From IMG/VR virus record IMGVR_UViG_3300020477_000024, positions 1 through 61,164 of that record: a stretch of DNA of 61,164 bases, one strand, 5' to 3'. The DNA comes from a virus. The notes under the pieces are model-generated. The model had not been told where the DNA came from. It saw nothing but the letters and a program-made list of their open reading frames with translations, and did no database searches. Below are positions 38,290 to 45,768 of this stretch, in pieces. Both the position numbers and the translations under genes were made by a program. Positions within the stretch are counted from its first letter, which is position 1, and every line of letters starts with the position of its first letter.

Positions 38290-38873
38290 ACATCGAAAAA
38301 TTCATTAGTAAAATAAAGAAAGAAGGAATTGGCAGAACAAATCGTTTTAAAATGGACATTGCAATTCCAAACATCTTGTTGGGCAAACTACCAAATGGTC
38401 TGACTCAATCAACTATGAAAGAACACATAGAAATTATGGTTGCCAATGCTTCTATACCAAGCAAAACCATTTCTACCAATTCAGTTCTTGCGCCGGGAGC
38501 AGAGCAAAAATATCCTTATGCACCTGAAATGGAAGATATAACAATATCCTTCATGTGTACCAGAGAATTTGTAGAAAGAAAATTCATTGATGCTTGGATG
38601 AATGAAGTCGTACAGATGGATGGGGGAAGTTTTACTATCGGATATAGAAATGAGTACAATACCGAATTAAAACTCCGAGTTTTCGATGACAAAAACACCC
38701 AAATAGACCAAATAGATTTTTCTGCATGTTTTCCATTATCTGTAAGTGCAATAGAATTGACACATGAAGAACAATCCGAAATTCCAACATTTGAAGTTGT
38801 ATTCCAGATAGATTATTGGAATAGACCAGAACGTTCATTGTGGTTAGACAAACTTCCAAAAGACGAAAACTAA
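38286..38873 (+). CDS. Tail-tube-fold protein (gp54/gp19-like, 195 aa)
   Basis: The protein follows the T4 tube fold. It has an N-terminal strand (TNRFKMDIAIP), a central MEDITISFMCTREFVERKFIDAWM, and a C-terminal block CFPLSVSAIELTHEEQSEIP, then TFEVVFQIDYW. This end closely parallels T4 gp19 (EIQTFEVTLALDYWE) and gp54 (ITTFDVTFAYRV). It is longer than gp19 (163 aa) and shorter than gp54 (320 aa). Position near baseplate genes favours a tube initiator over the major tube protein. It overlaps the upstream gene by four bases. Confidence 0.8.
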   Translation: MNIEKFISKIKKEGIGRTNRFKMDIAIPNILLGKLPNGLTQSTMKEHIEIMVANASIPSKTISTNSVLAPGAEQKYPYAPEMEDITISFMCTREFVERKFIDAWMNEVVQMDGGSFTIGYRNEYNTELKLRVFDDKNTQIDQIDFSACFPLSVSAIELTHEEQSEIPTFEVVFQIDYWNRPERSLWLDKLPKDEN

Positions 38874-38913
38874 ACCACAGTTTCAGCACTTTTATAAACG
38901 AGGAATATAAATT

Positions 38914-39612
38914 ATGGCATTACCAAAAATAAATGTACCAACATATGAATTGACTATACCGTCTACGCAACAACAAGTTACTTATAGACCCTTTTTGGTC
39001 AAAGAAGAAAAAATATTGCTAATGGCAAATCAAGATGAAAATGATACAGATCAAATGATTCGTGCAATGCGTCAAATAATAAATAACTGCATTTTAATGA
39101 ATAATTTTGACTCTGAACAGTTGCCAATATTTGACATAGAATATATTTTCCTAAAATTAAGAGCAAAATCAGTAGGTGAAATATCTGAAGTTGGGTTTAG
39201 ATGTCCAAAATGCGAAACAATCAATAAAGTAGAAATTAATTTAGAACAAGTAGAAGTAAAGACCTTTGAAGATCATACAAATCAAATACAATTAACTGAC
39301 ACCATTGGTGTGATTTTAAAATATCCAGATATGGACAGCATCTCTGGTGAAACAGAAGTAGAAAATGTAATGAATATTTTATCCAAAAGCATTGAGTCCA
39401 TATATGAAAAGGATGAAATACATAGTGCATCTGATTATAAACCAGAAGAAATTTCGGAATTTATAGATGGTCTAACACAAGATCAATTTGAAAAAATGCA
39501 AAAGTTCTTTGAAACAATGCCTAAACTATCACATGAAACAGAATATGTATGTAGTAATTGCAATCATCACCAAAAACTGGTTATAGAAGGATTGCAAAAT
39601 TTTTTCGGATAG
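38914..39612 (+). CDS. 26: Baseplate hub subunit gp26 (T4_baseplate family, 232 aa in frame 0)
   Basis: The N-terminus MALPKINVPTYELTIPSTQ and KEEKILLMANQ is typical of gp26-type baseplate proteins of T4-like phages. Two CxxC pairs, FRCPKCETINK (around residue 93) and YVCSNCNHHQK near the end, suggest a zinc ribbon split across the protein. T4 gp26 is 208 aa. The gene ends in LQNFFG-stop. Just before the stop is a heptamer that could redirect ribosomes into a -1 frame extension (separate entry). It is followed closely by that extension and a GTG-started gene. A gp29-like tape measure lies downstream. Confidence 0.85.
   Translation: MALPKINVPTYELTIPSTQQQVTYRPFLVKEEKILLMANQDENDTDQMIRAMRQIINNCILMNNFDSEQLPIFDIEYIFLKLRAKSVGEISEVGFRCPKCETINKVEINLEQVEVKTFEDHTNQIQLTDTIGVILKYPDMDSISGETEVENVMNILSKSIESIYEKDEIHSASDYKPEEISEFIDGLTQDQFEKMQKFFETMPKLSHETEYVCSNCNHHQKLVIEGLQNFFG
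39597..39603 (+). promoter_or_regulatory. Candidate -1 programmed frameshift heptamer A-AAT-TTT
   Basis: In the gp26 frame the codons read CAA AAT TTT TTC GGA TAG, so A-AAT-TTT fits the X-XXY-YYZ slippery pattern, three codons before the stop. Slipping back one base gives TTT CGG ATA and enters a 61-codon reading frame ending at 39788. No clear pseudoknot or strong stem was found just downstream. Confidence 0.6.
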
Positions 39613-39788
39613 CATTAGGGCATAATTCATTAGAAAACGTTTATCTGACAAACTTTGCCCTAATGCAACATCATAAATATAGTTTGTCAGAATTAGAAGA
39701 AATGATTCCATTTGAACGAGAAATATATATTGCCCTTCTCAAAAATTGGATCAAAGAAGAAAACGAAAGAATAAAACAGGAGAAGTAA
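39603..39788 (+). CDS. -1 frame extension of gp26 (gp51-like hub assembly/chaperone segment)
   Basis: This frame encodes about 61 residues: FRIALGHNSLENVYLTNFAL, then a helix with SLSELEEMIPFEREIYIALL and NWIKEENERIK. It has no ATG before 39663; the only upstream starts are a TTG at 39558 without a ribosome binding site. Read through the heptamer, gp26 plus this segment would be a 291 aa protein. The PFEREIYI-LL-WI-EEN pattern is like short hub-assembly proteins of marine phages, sometimes called gp51. Its place just upstream of the tape measure fits a G/GT-type chaperone. Separate translation from TTG remains possible. Confidence 0.65.
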   Translation, partial: FRIALGHNSLENVYLTNFALMQHHKYSLSELEEMIPFEREIYIALLKNWIKEENERIKQEK

Positions 39789-39789
39789 T

Positions 39790-40029
39790 GTGGATCAAAT
39801 CAACGAATACGTCAAGGAACTCGATGAACTCCAGAAAATGAGTTCACCATCATATAGAGGAAAGGCATCTGTTGTTCGTGGTGGATTGGCAATGACTGAT
39901 GAAAGACTTGGAAAAATGCGTATTATGATGAGAAATATTGTTAGAAATGAAGGAGCAGATACGTTAGCAGACGAACTAAAATCCGCACTCAGTGCATCAG
40001 AGATTAAACAACTAAAAAATATGTTGTAA
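39790..40029 (+). CDS. Small helical hypothetical protein (79 aa)
   Basis: Translation starts with GTG at 39790 and AGGAGAAG lies five bases upstream; the overlapping ATG at 39788 is in another frame. The protein is helical and charged: MDQINEYVKELDELQKMSS, a basic middle (YRGKASVVRGG) and a C-terminal helix ALSASEIKQLKNML. It begins one base after the gp26 extension stop. No known family. Role in tail assembly is suggested only by position. Confidence 0.65.
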   Translation: MDQINEYVKELDELQKMSSPSYRGKASVVRGGLAMTDERLGKMRIMMRNIVRNEGADTLADELKSALSASEIKQLKNML

Positions 40030-40036
40030 GGAGAAC

Positions 40037-40816
40037 ATTATCAAAATCGTACCCTATTTATTATGTTTATTGTTACTACTACCATTTGCTTCGGCAAAGG
40101 ATTATTACACAACTGATAAATTATTGTACATGTGGAATTTTGATAACGAAAGAAATTTTTTGATGGATATTAAGTCGAATACAATTGCACATAAAAGAGG
40201 AACTGTCAGGTGGATTCCAAGAGAATATTCATATCATAATTCACCTGTTATTCATATACATGGGAACATAGACCCAAAATCTAGTTTTACTATCCCTGCT
40301 CGTTATCTTGAACGGGAATTAACCGAATGGACACTCGATTTTGAATTTGGTGTTGGTTCTCACGATTTAGACCATACAGTTAGGGATAACGGAAAGTTGA
40401 TGCCGTTTGGACAGATACTTAGATGGGGTGAGTTGAGAATTTTATTCTATCAAGATTCTGGTCAGGCATGGAAAGGAATTGTTAGAATAGTATATCAGGG
40501 TGAAACGAGAACTATTGAGTATTTACGGGGATTTAAGTATTACTATATGGCAGTCAGGTCAGAAACAAACGGAATTTCAATTTGGTTAGATTCATATTGT
40601 ACTGATTACATCGAAATACCCAAAAGTTCTATGGTAGGTCAACCCATTTTTTTCGGTGGAAATGGTTTTGCTGGTAGATTCGATGATATTAAATTGTACA
40701 ATAAGAGATTATGGCCATGGGAAATAACAGCAAACTATTGGGGTAAAGAATTGAAAGTGAAACCCAAAGGAAAACAATCATTGCAATGGGCAGAAATAAG
40801 ATCAAAACGATTATAG
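40037..40816 (+). CDS. Secreted LamG/ConA-like lectin-fold protein with a likely ATT or ATC start (about 259 aa)
   Basis: An AAGGAG lies at 40028-40033 and the in-frame codons from 40037 are ATT ATC AAA ATC GTA, encoding a signal peptide (IIKIVPYLLCLLLLLPFASA) followed by KDYY. No ATG or GTG is available; the next usable codon is a TTG at 40070 that would remove most of the signal. I therefore favour a rare ATT or ATC start. The mature part is beta-rich with LYMWNFDNE at the start and GRFDDIKLYNKRLWPWEI at the end, the typical closing strand of LamG/ConA-like jelly-roll domains. It may bind glycans in the periplasm or on the virion. Function is inferred. Confidence 0.65.
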   Translation: MIKIVPYLLCLLLLLPFASAKDYYTTDKLLYMWNFDNERNFLMDIKSNTIAHKRGTVRWIPREYSYHNSPVIHIHGNIDPKSSFTIPARYLERELTEWTLDFEFGVGSHDLDHTVRDNGKLMPFGQILRWGELRILFYQDSGQAWKGIVRIVYQGETRTIEYLRGFKYYYMAVRSETNGISIWLDSYCTDYIEIPKSSMVGQPIFFGGNGFAGRFDDIKLYNKRLWPWEITANYWGKELKVKPKGKQSLQWAEIRSKRL

Positions 40817-41034
40817 CATTATTGAAATACGGATGGAAAGTCCGAAGAAAAAACTGGTGGTGTAGGTTTCCATTTATACCTATACCACCTAAAAACTGGT
40901 TACTATGGAGATTTGAAACTGCATGGGGTATTAATTCAATGAATCCAAAGTGGGAAGATTTCCCACCAATTAAACACATCATAAGGGATATATGGAAATT
41001 CGGTAAATGGTTGAACCATATGAACCACAGATAA
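40786..41034 (+). CDS. Small Trp-rich basic protein (82 aa)
   Basis: Starts with ATG inside the end of the LamG-like gene (31-base overlap), in another frame. The protein has 9 Trp and many Lys/Arg: VRRKNWWCRFPFIPIPPKNW and WGINSMNPKWEDF are the core. No membrane segment is clear. Upstream AAAGGAAAAC is rather far (about 12 bases) from the start. It sits just before the tape measure gene. Function unknown. Confidence 0.55.
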   Translation: MGRNKIKTIIALLKYGWKVRRKNWWCRFPFIPIPPKNWLLWRFETAWGINSMNPKWEDFPPIKHIIRDIWKFGKWLNHMNHR

Positions 41035-41049
41035 AAAAGGTTTACTAAA

Positions 41050-43329
41050 ATGGCAGACGAAAGAAGTATAGAACAAATAAAAGGTGAACTTCGGCAAGAA
41101 GAAGAAAATCTACAAGCATTGCGTAAAAAATATCTTGGTACTGCCATCAAAGATTACGAAGATAGCATTCGTGATTTAGAAAAAATAAAGGCAGAAGAAG
41201 AAGCATATACCAAAGCAGTTACAGATGCCTTGATAGAAAAAACCATTGCTCAAGACGTATTAAAAGATCAACAAGATGAACTTGCAAAGGCACAACAAGA
41301 AAATGATGAAGCAAAAATATCTCAACTTCAAACTGAAATAAGTAACTCGCAACGAGAAGTCGATCTGGCAAGTCAGGCACATACAATTGCAGTTGAATCA
41401 CAGAAGAAAGAACAAGAACAAAGAGAAAAATTAGCAGAAAATTTAGAAAAAAATGTAGCATCTATGGATGCTCAACTTCGTAAGAAGAAAGATTTCGTAG
41501 AACAAGAACAAAAAATATCTGGTCTGCAAACAGAACAACAAGAATCAGAAGATTTTTCCGATTCTATCAGTACCTTCGGTGAAACTATTGATAACTTTTA
41601 TCAAACTTTACAAGGAACTTCTCTTGCTTCCAATGAAGAGGAACCGTCATGGGTCAAAGTAATCGTTGGAGCAATTTTATCCGCATCACCACAATCCGAT
41701 CCATTTCGTTTAGAAAAGGCAAGAGAAGAACAAACAGCAAGAGCAAATACACAACAAACCATTGAAGAAATAAGAGATAATACAGAAGACATTGCTGATT
41801 CTATAGACGATATAGATACAGATGTAGGTGGAAAAGGTATTAGTGGATTCTTGGCACTTCTTGCTGGAGCTGCTTTTGGTTTTATTTCAGAAATTGTAAA
41901 GCAAGTTTGGGCAGTAGCAAAAGGTCTTGGTAAATTATTTAAACTTATTGGTGGTGGTATAAAAACTGCATTCACCAAAGTCTTTGGTGGACTGATTACT
42001 AAAATAAAGAGTTTCATACCTCAATCAGTTTTTGACAAAATTGATGAAGGGGTAGACATTTTCAGGGGATTTGTGAGTAGAATTCGCAACTTCTTTGGTA
42101 GATTTATGCCAATCGCAAATGCAGCTGATGATGTCGGGGATGCCGCTAAAGGTGGTTTGGGCATTTTTAAAAGAATAAAGGGATTTTTCAGTATTTTTGA
42201 TGACCTGATAAAACCCCTCAGATCAATGTTTAAATTGGGTGCTAGTGTAGGTACAAAAATAGGTAGGGTTTTAGGCCCAATAGGATTGATAATTACTGTA
42301 ATAGACGCAACCTTTAAAGGTGTAAAGGGTTTAATATCAGGATTCAAAGAAGATGGTATTCTTGGTGGAATCAAAGGTGCAATAATGGGAATTTTTGATT
42401 CTTTAGTCGGAAGTGTTGTCAATCTTGGTGCAGATATAATAGGATGGATGGTAAAGAAGTTAGGATTTGAAAATACGGGTCAGAAAATCATGGATTTCGA
42501 TTTCATGAATATCGTAAGTGGATTACTTGATGCTATATTGACTCCATTTAGAACAATCCAAGAGATAAGTGCATTAATAACACAAACCTTTGCTGGATTC
42601 AATCCACTAGATGCGATCAAAAATGCTATTGTTGCACTAACCCCTAATATATTCGGTTTAAAGGAGTTTGTTGCAACTCAAATGGGAACAACAGTTGAAG
42701 AAGCAACGGCAAAAAATGAAGAAAATAAAGAAAAATTTGTAGAATTTGGTAGTAAAGTCAAAGAAATCATTGCAAGACGAATTGTCAACCTTGTACCAAA
42801 AGCATTTGGCATAAGAGAAAAATTTGCAGAACTTCTTAATGTTCCCCTCGATGATACTGGTAGTGCTATTAATCAAAGTGAAATAAAACGAGAAAACGAT
42901 CTTGAAAATTTTGTTACGAATAGAATAAAAGAAGCAGAAGCAAAGGCACAAGCAGAAGGTGCAACAGAAGAAGAGATGATACTGGTAAAGTCCTTTGCAA
43001 AAGCAGATGCAAAAAAACAATTCGATGACAATTATGATAAATGGCAACAAGAAGGAAAAAACATAGTAAAAGAATCTGCCAATGCACTGAAAATAACTCA
43101 GGAAGAAATAGCAGATACACAAAAAAATATAATAGAAAAACATCAAGAAAATGTAGAAGGAAAAGAAAAGGCACAACGAAGTGGTTCTACAGCAATTAAT
43201 GCACCAACGAATGTCAATAACACCAATACTACAGTTTCGTCTGATACAATTGCTGTGCCTAGTGCTGTACAGGATGCACAATTTCTCCAAAACATGGCAG
43301 GGGATTTAGTAACTTCTCTAGGATGGTAA
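41050..43329 (+). CDS. 29: Tail tape measure/baseplate hub protein, gp29-like (759 aa)
   Basis: The protein has the tape measure architecture. Residues 1-165 are a long coiled coil (EEENLQALRKKYLG, EISNSQREVDLASQ). Residues ~265-470 are Gly/Ala-rich with hydrophobic helices (GISGFLALLAGAAFGFISEI, VLGPIGLIITVIDATF). The remainder is amphipathic, ending with a Thr/Asn-rich tail. T4 gp29 is 590 aa; the longer chain implies a longer tail. gp26 and the chaperone-like extension lie upstream, in the order seen for chaperone and tape measure genes. The stop lies inside the gp32 terminator's A-tract on the other strand. Confidence 0.8.
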   Translation: MADERSIEQIKGELRQEEENLQALRKKYLGTAIKDYEDSIRDLEKIKAEEEAYTKAVTDALIEKTIAQDVLKDQQDELAKAQQENDEAKISQLQTEISNSQREVDLASQAHTIAVESQKKEQEQREKLAENLEKNVASMDAQLRKKKDFVEQEQKISGLQTEQQESEDFSDSISTFGETIDNFYQTLQGTSLASNEEEPSWVKVIVGAILSASPQSDPFRLEKAREEQTARANTQQTIEEIRDNTEDIADSIDDIDTDVGGKGISGFLALLAGAAFGFISEIVKQVWAVAKGLGKLFKLIGGGIKTAFTKVFGGLITKIKSFIPQSVFDKIDEGVDIFRGFVSRIRNFFGRFMPIANAADDVGDAAKGGLGIFKRIKGFFSIFDDLIKPLRSMFKLGASVGTKIGRVLGPIGLIITVIDATFKGVKGLISGFKEDGILGGIKGAIMGIFDSLVGSVVNLGADIIGWMVKKLGFENTGQKIMDFDFMNIVSGLLDAILTPFRTIQEISALITQTFAGFNPLDAIKNAIVALTPNIFGLKEFVATQMGTTVEEATAKNEENKEKFVEFGSKVKEIIARRIVNLVPKAFGIREKFAELLNVPLDDTGSAINQSEIKRENDLENFVTNRIKEAEAKAQAEGATEEEMILVKSFAKADAKKQFDDNYDKWQQEGKNIVKESANALKITQEEIADTQKNIIEKHQENVEGKEKAQRSGSTAINAPTNVNNTNTTVSSDTIAVPSAVQDAQFLQNMAGDLVTSLGW

Positions 43330-43357
43330 AAAAATGCCCACCATTTCTGGTGGGCAT
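43328..43357 (-). terminator. Rho-independent terminator of the gp32 transcript
   Basis: A perfect 9 bp stem (ATGCCCACC at 43334-43342 with GGTGGGCAT at 43349-43357, loop ATTTCT) is followed on the minus strand by seven T bases (43328-43334). It lies 29 bases beyond the gp32 stop. It also separates the convergent gp29 operon. Confidence 0.88.
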
Positions 43358-43385
43358 CCGAAAATATTTAGAAATTATATGAATG

Positions 43386-44255
43386 TTATACGTTATCTGC
43401 CAATTTCTCAAAATACGATAATGTATCTTCAGAACCTTCAGCAGTTGATGAATAATTATCCGAAACTGATTCTAATAAATCTTCTTCTGGTGTTGGTTCT
43501 GGTGCAGAGAATGAGGTAGTCTGCAAACCAAGCACACGATCAAGTTTACTTTTCAGTTCGTCATAAGGTTTAAACTTATCCTCTGAAACGAGTTCCTGTA
43601 ACTTATATTGTTTGTTCCAAACTTCCTCTAATTTGGCATCATCGTCAAACAAAGCAGTTGGTCGGTCAAATTCCGAACGGTCATAATTCGGCCAACCATC
43701 CAATTGTCGAATCTTCAACCTAAAATTTGCACCTTCCCATAAATCAAACGGATTGACAGGTGTTTCATCCGCAAATTCTGGACTCATAATATCGGTAATT
43801 TTTTCGTGGATCTTCTTTCCATATTTAAACAGTTTCACCTGACCATTATTTGCTGGATTTGCAGGATCTTCGAGAACAAGTATGTTACTATAATACTCTA
43901 ACCTACGTTTCTGCTTTCTTGCCTGATCTTTCCCTGCATCAGTACCATTATTCCACAATGAACTATTAAATTCACTAACTGGATCTTTTTCATTGAGAGT
44001 TGTTCGAGAATTCTCGATATACCAACCTCCTGGCCCTTGAAATCCATGTGTAAATAAACGAACCCAAGGCGTGTTCTCACCATCTGATGGTGGAAGGAAA
44101 CGAATAATTGCAGAACCAGTACCAGACTTATCTCTAGTTACTTTCCACATCCGTTCGTCTTCGTAATTATTTGTTTGCTGAGATTTTTCCAACTGTTGGG
44201 TAAGATTTGCTAGTTGGGATTGACGATTTTTCTTTAATGATTGAAATCCTGACAT
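43386..44255 (-). CDS. 32: Single-stranded DNA-binding protein gp32 (289 aa)
   Basis: gp32 coats ssDNA in replication and recombination. Matching segments are the N-terminal SLKKNRQSQLANLTQQLEK (the LAST-type cooperativity region), GSAIIRFLPPS, and YYSNILVLEDPANPANNGQV. LFKYGKKIHEKI and NPFDLWEGANFRLK follow, with a Ser/Glu-rich acidic C-terminus. In T4 a zinc ion is bound near the CPVC motif; here residues 91-94 are DPVS and the whole protein has no Cys. Length is close to T4 (301 aa). It has its own sigma70 promoter, repeated leader and terminator. Confidence 0.93.
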   Translation of the reverse strand: MSGFQSLKKNRQSQLANLTQQLEKSQQTNNYEDERMWKVTRDKSGTGSAIIRFLPPSDGENTPWVRLFTHGFQGPGGWYIENSRTTLNEKDPVSEFNSSLWNNGTDAGKDQARKQKRRLEYYSNILVLEDPANPANNGQVKLFKYGKKIHEKITDIMSPEFADETPVNPFDLWEGANFRLKIRQLDGWPNYDRSEFDRPTALFDDDAKLEEVWNKQYKLQELVSEDKFKPYDELKSKLDRVLGLQTTSFSAPEPTPEEDLLESVSDNYSSTAEGSEDTLSYFEKLADNV

Positions 44256-44271
44256 GTTATATACCTCTTAT

Positions 44272-44298
44272 TTGCGTTGTATGCGTTATATACGTTGT
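44272..44298 (-). promoter_or_regulatory. Three tandem 9-base repeats in the gp32 leader (possible autoregulatory operator)
   Basis: On the minus strand the leader reads ACAACGTAT, ATAACGCAT, ACAACGCAA in direct succession, ending about 16 bases before the gp32 ATG. T4 gp32 represses its own translation by binding cooperatively to an unstructured leader; these repeats would suit such a site. The regulatory role is inferred. Confidence 0.45.
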
Positions 44299-44333
44299 GT
44301 ACGAATTGTCCAAATCAATTTTTGAACATTACT

Positions 44334-44362
44334 ATTATATCACAAAAATCCCTGAAAGTCAA
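44334..44362 (-). promoter_or_regulatory. Sigma70-type promoter for gp32
   Basis: Minus-strand TTGACT (44362-44357), 17 bp spacer, TATAAT (44339-44334). The predicted start is about 70 bases upstream of the gp32 ATG, leaving a leader with the 9-base repeats. Confidence 0.8.
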
Positions 44363-44369
44363 GGTTAAT

Positions 44370-44630
44370 TTAAATGGGCAAACTAGTCGTTCTTGGGAGC
44401 AGATTCAATGCCCTTGCTTCTGCTTCAAGTTTTTGTTTTAACGTTATATTTATAAGTTTCGGTACAATATCCAATTCAATTTCATGTTCATCTGAATAAC
44501 CTATAACCGCATCAATATAACTTACATCATGTGTTTGAACGTATTGTTCAACACCAACCGCAAAACTGCTTGGTTGGTGTTGAGTTGTGATTTCCACGAA
44601 TTCAGATTCGGTCAAACCTTTACTATTCAT
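44370..44630 (-). CDS. 33: Late transcription co-activator gp33 (86 aa)
   Basis: gp33 bridges RNA polymerase and the sliding clamp at late promoters. The segment VSYIDAVIGYSDEHEIELDI, then VPKLINITLKQKLEAEA and LNLLPRT, parallels T4 gp33 (SYLEATTAFLEENSIPETQF, FIPSGIIEKIQSEA, ENLLRPS). The C-terminus ends in SLPI, near the family's short hydrophobic tail that binds the clamp. T4 gp33 is 112 aa, so the N-terminus is shorter here. It follows the flagellin gene by two bases and precedes the gp32 promoter. Confidence 0.8.
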   Translation of the reverse strand: MNSKGLTESEFVEITTQHQPSSFAVGVEQYVQTHDVSYIDAVIGYSDEHEIELDIVPKLINITLKQKLEAEARALNLLPRTTSLPI

Positions 44631-44632
44631 TA

Positions 44633-45526
44633 TTATCCTTGTAGAAGTTGAAGTACACCAGCAGATAGTTGTTGTGCTTGTGCCATCAACGCAATTGCTG
44701 TTTGTTGTTCAATTCGATAACCTGTCAATTTTGCCATTTCAGATGCTTCATCGAAGTCATTGATAGTGGAAATTGCTTCTTCGTTTATTCCAATCATTCT
44801 CTCCATATGTGAAATAGTAAAGTCAAACCGTTCGATTTTAGAAATCTGGTTAGACCGTTCTAATTCTAACGTATCTAGTGCGTCCTCTAATCGAGAAACA
44901 GCATTTTGTGCATTCTCTACACTATTAAGTGTTGCAACGGGAACATTAATTTCATCACCTTCAGCATAAACACCACCATTTCCATTGTCTTGACCTATTA
45001 ATGGATTATTTGCTTCTAATGTATGAGTATATGCACCAATACCCAAACCACTCAAAGTCAAATCACCTAATGAAACATCAATCGTTTGATCTTCATTAGC
45101 ACCATCAATAGTAATTTGCCTAGAACCAAAGGAACCGTCAATCAATTCAGTTCCGTCATATTCGGTATTCTTTGCTACATAATCAATCTCTTTTAACAGT
45201 TCATTGAATTCTGTAACAAGACTTGCACGATGCGTATCTGTTATCTGGTCATCCTGTGCTTTAGTTGCCAGTTCTTTTAATTTGGTTACAACTGATGTTA
45301 TCGAATCCGTACCAGCAAGTGCTGTCTGTAACAAATCCTGATTTGTCTTGACAACTCTATTGGCAGTCTGTAAAGTATGAATGGTATTATTAATTCTACC
45401 CAACTTTACTTTATCAGCAGAACTTAGGTCTGCTGTTCCTGATGCCAACTTTTCCATGCTCTTTTCGATCATTTTAGTTGCTTCTTGATACCGACCTAAT
45501 GTTTTTGCTGTCAAACCACTTAGCAT
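44633..45526 (-). CDS. Flagellin homologue (297 aa)
   Basis: The protein has both conserved flagellin ends. N-terminal D1: MIEKSMEKLASGTADLSSAD, NNTIHTLQTANRVVKTNQDLLQTA and KLKELATKAQDDQ (in parts), then LLKEIDYVAKNTEYDGTELI. C-terminal D1/D0: ALDTLELERSNQISKIERFD, TISHMERM, STINDFDEASEMAKLTGYRI, QQTAIALMAQAQQLSAGVLQ and LLQG. The middle is a short D2-like part; there is no long variable domain. I use Met7 of the longer frame (ATG at 45526) because GCGGAGAA precedes it; the ATG at 45544 lacks a site. It is encoded between a 69 aa gene and gp33. Role in the phage is unknown. Confidence 0.88.
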   Translation of the reverse strand: MLSGLTAKTLGRYQEATKMIEKSMEKLASGTADLSSADKVKLGRINNTIHTLQTANRVVKTNQDLLQTALAGTDSITSVVTKLKELATKAQDDQITDTHRASLVTEFNELLKEIDYVAKNTEYDGTELIDGSFGSRQITIDGANEDQTIDVSLGDLTLSGLGIGAYTHTLEANNPLIGQDNGNGGVYAEGDEINVPVATLNSVENAQNAVSRLEDALDTLELERSNQISKIERFDFTISHMERMIGINEEAISTINDFDEASEMAKLTGYRIEQQTAIALMAQAQQLSAGVLQLLQG

Positions 45527-45558
45527 ACAATTCTCCGCTTTCATTTGTTTTTATGTTG

Positions 45559-45768
45559 TTATACCGTAACATCTAATAGACTACCCACAGACTTCACACC
45601 ACCACTAGTACTAGTTTCCTGTACTGATTCTTGGTGCTTTTCACGTTCGTGAGTTGCCAGTTCTACTTTCATGTTCAATCGTGCAGCTTGTTTTGCTGAT
45701 TGAACCTCTTGATACACTTCATAGTAATCTACCGCAGTAGTTTTTCGTAACCCGTAAGTGTTTATCAT
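45559..45768 (-). CDS. Small hypothetical protein upstream of flagellin (69 aa)
   Basis: A helical, charged protein: VDYYEVYQEVQSAKQAARLN and KVELATHEREKHQESVQE, then a Ser/Gly-rich tail ending SLLDVTV. AAGGAGAGA lies at ideal distance from the ATG, and the start overlaps the SemiSWEET stop. It may be functionally tied to flagellin, but it does not resemble FliS, FlaG or FliW in what I can see. Confidence 0.6.
   Translation of the reverse strand: MINTYGLRKTTAVDYYEVYQEVQSAKQAARLNMKVELATHEREKHQESVQETSTSGGVKSVGSLLDVTV

Noticed and set aside
42658-43290. Minus-strand frame of 210 codons rich in Phe and Cys
   Set aside because: It is antisense to the gp29-like gene; the Phe/Cys bias is the reverse of its Lys/Glu codons.
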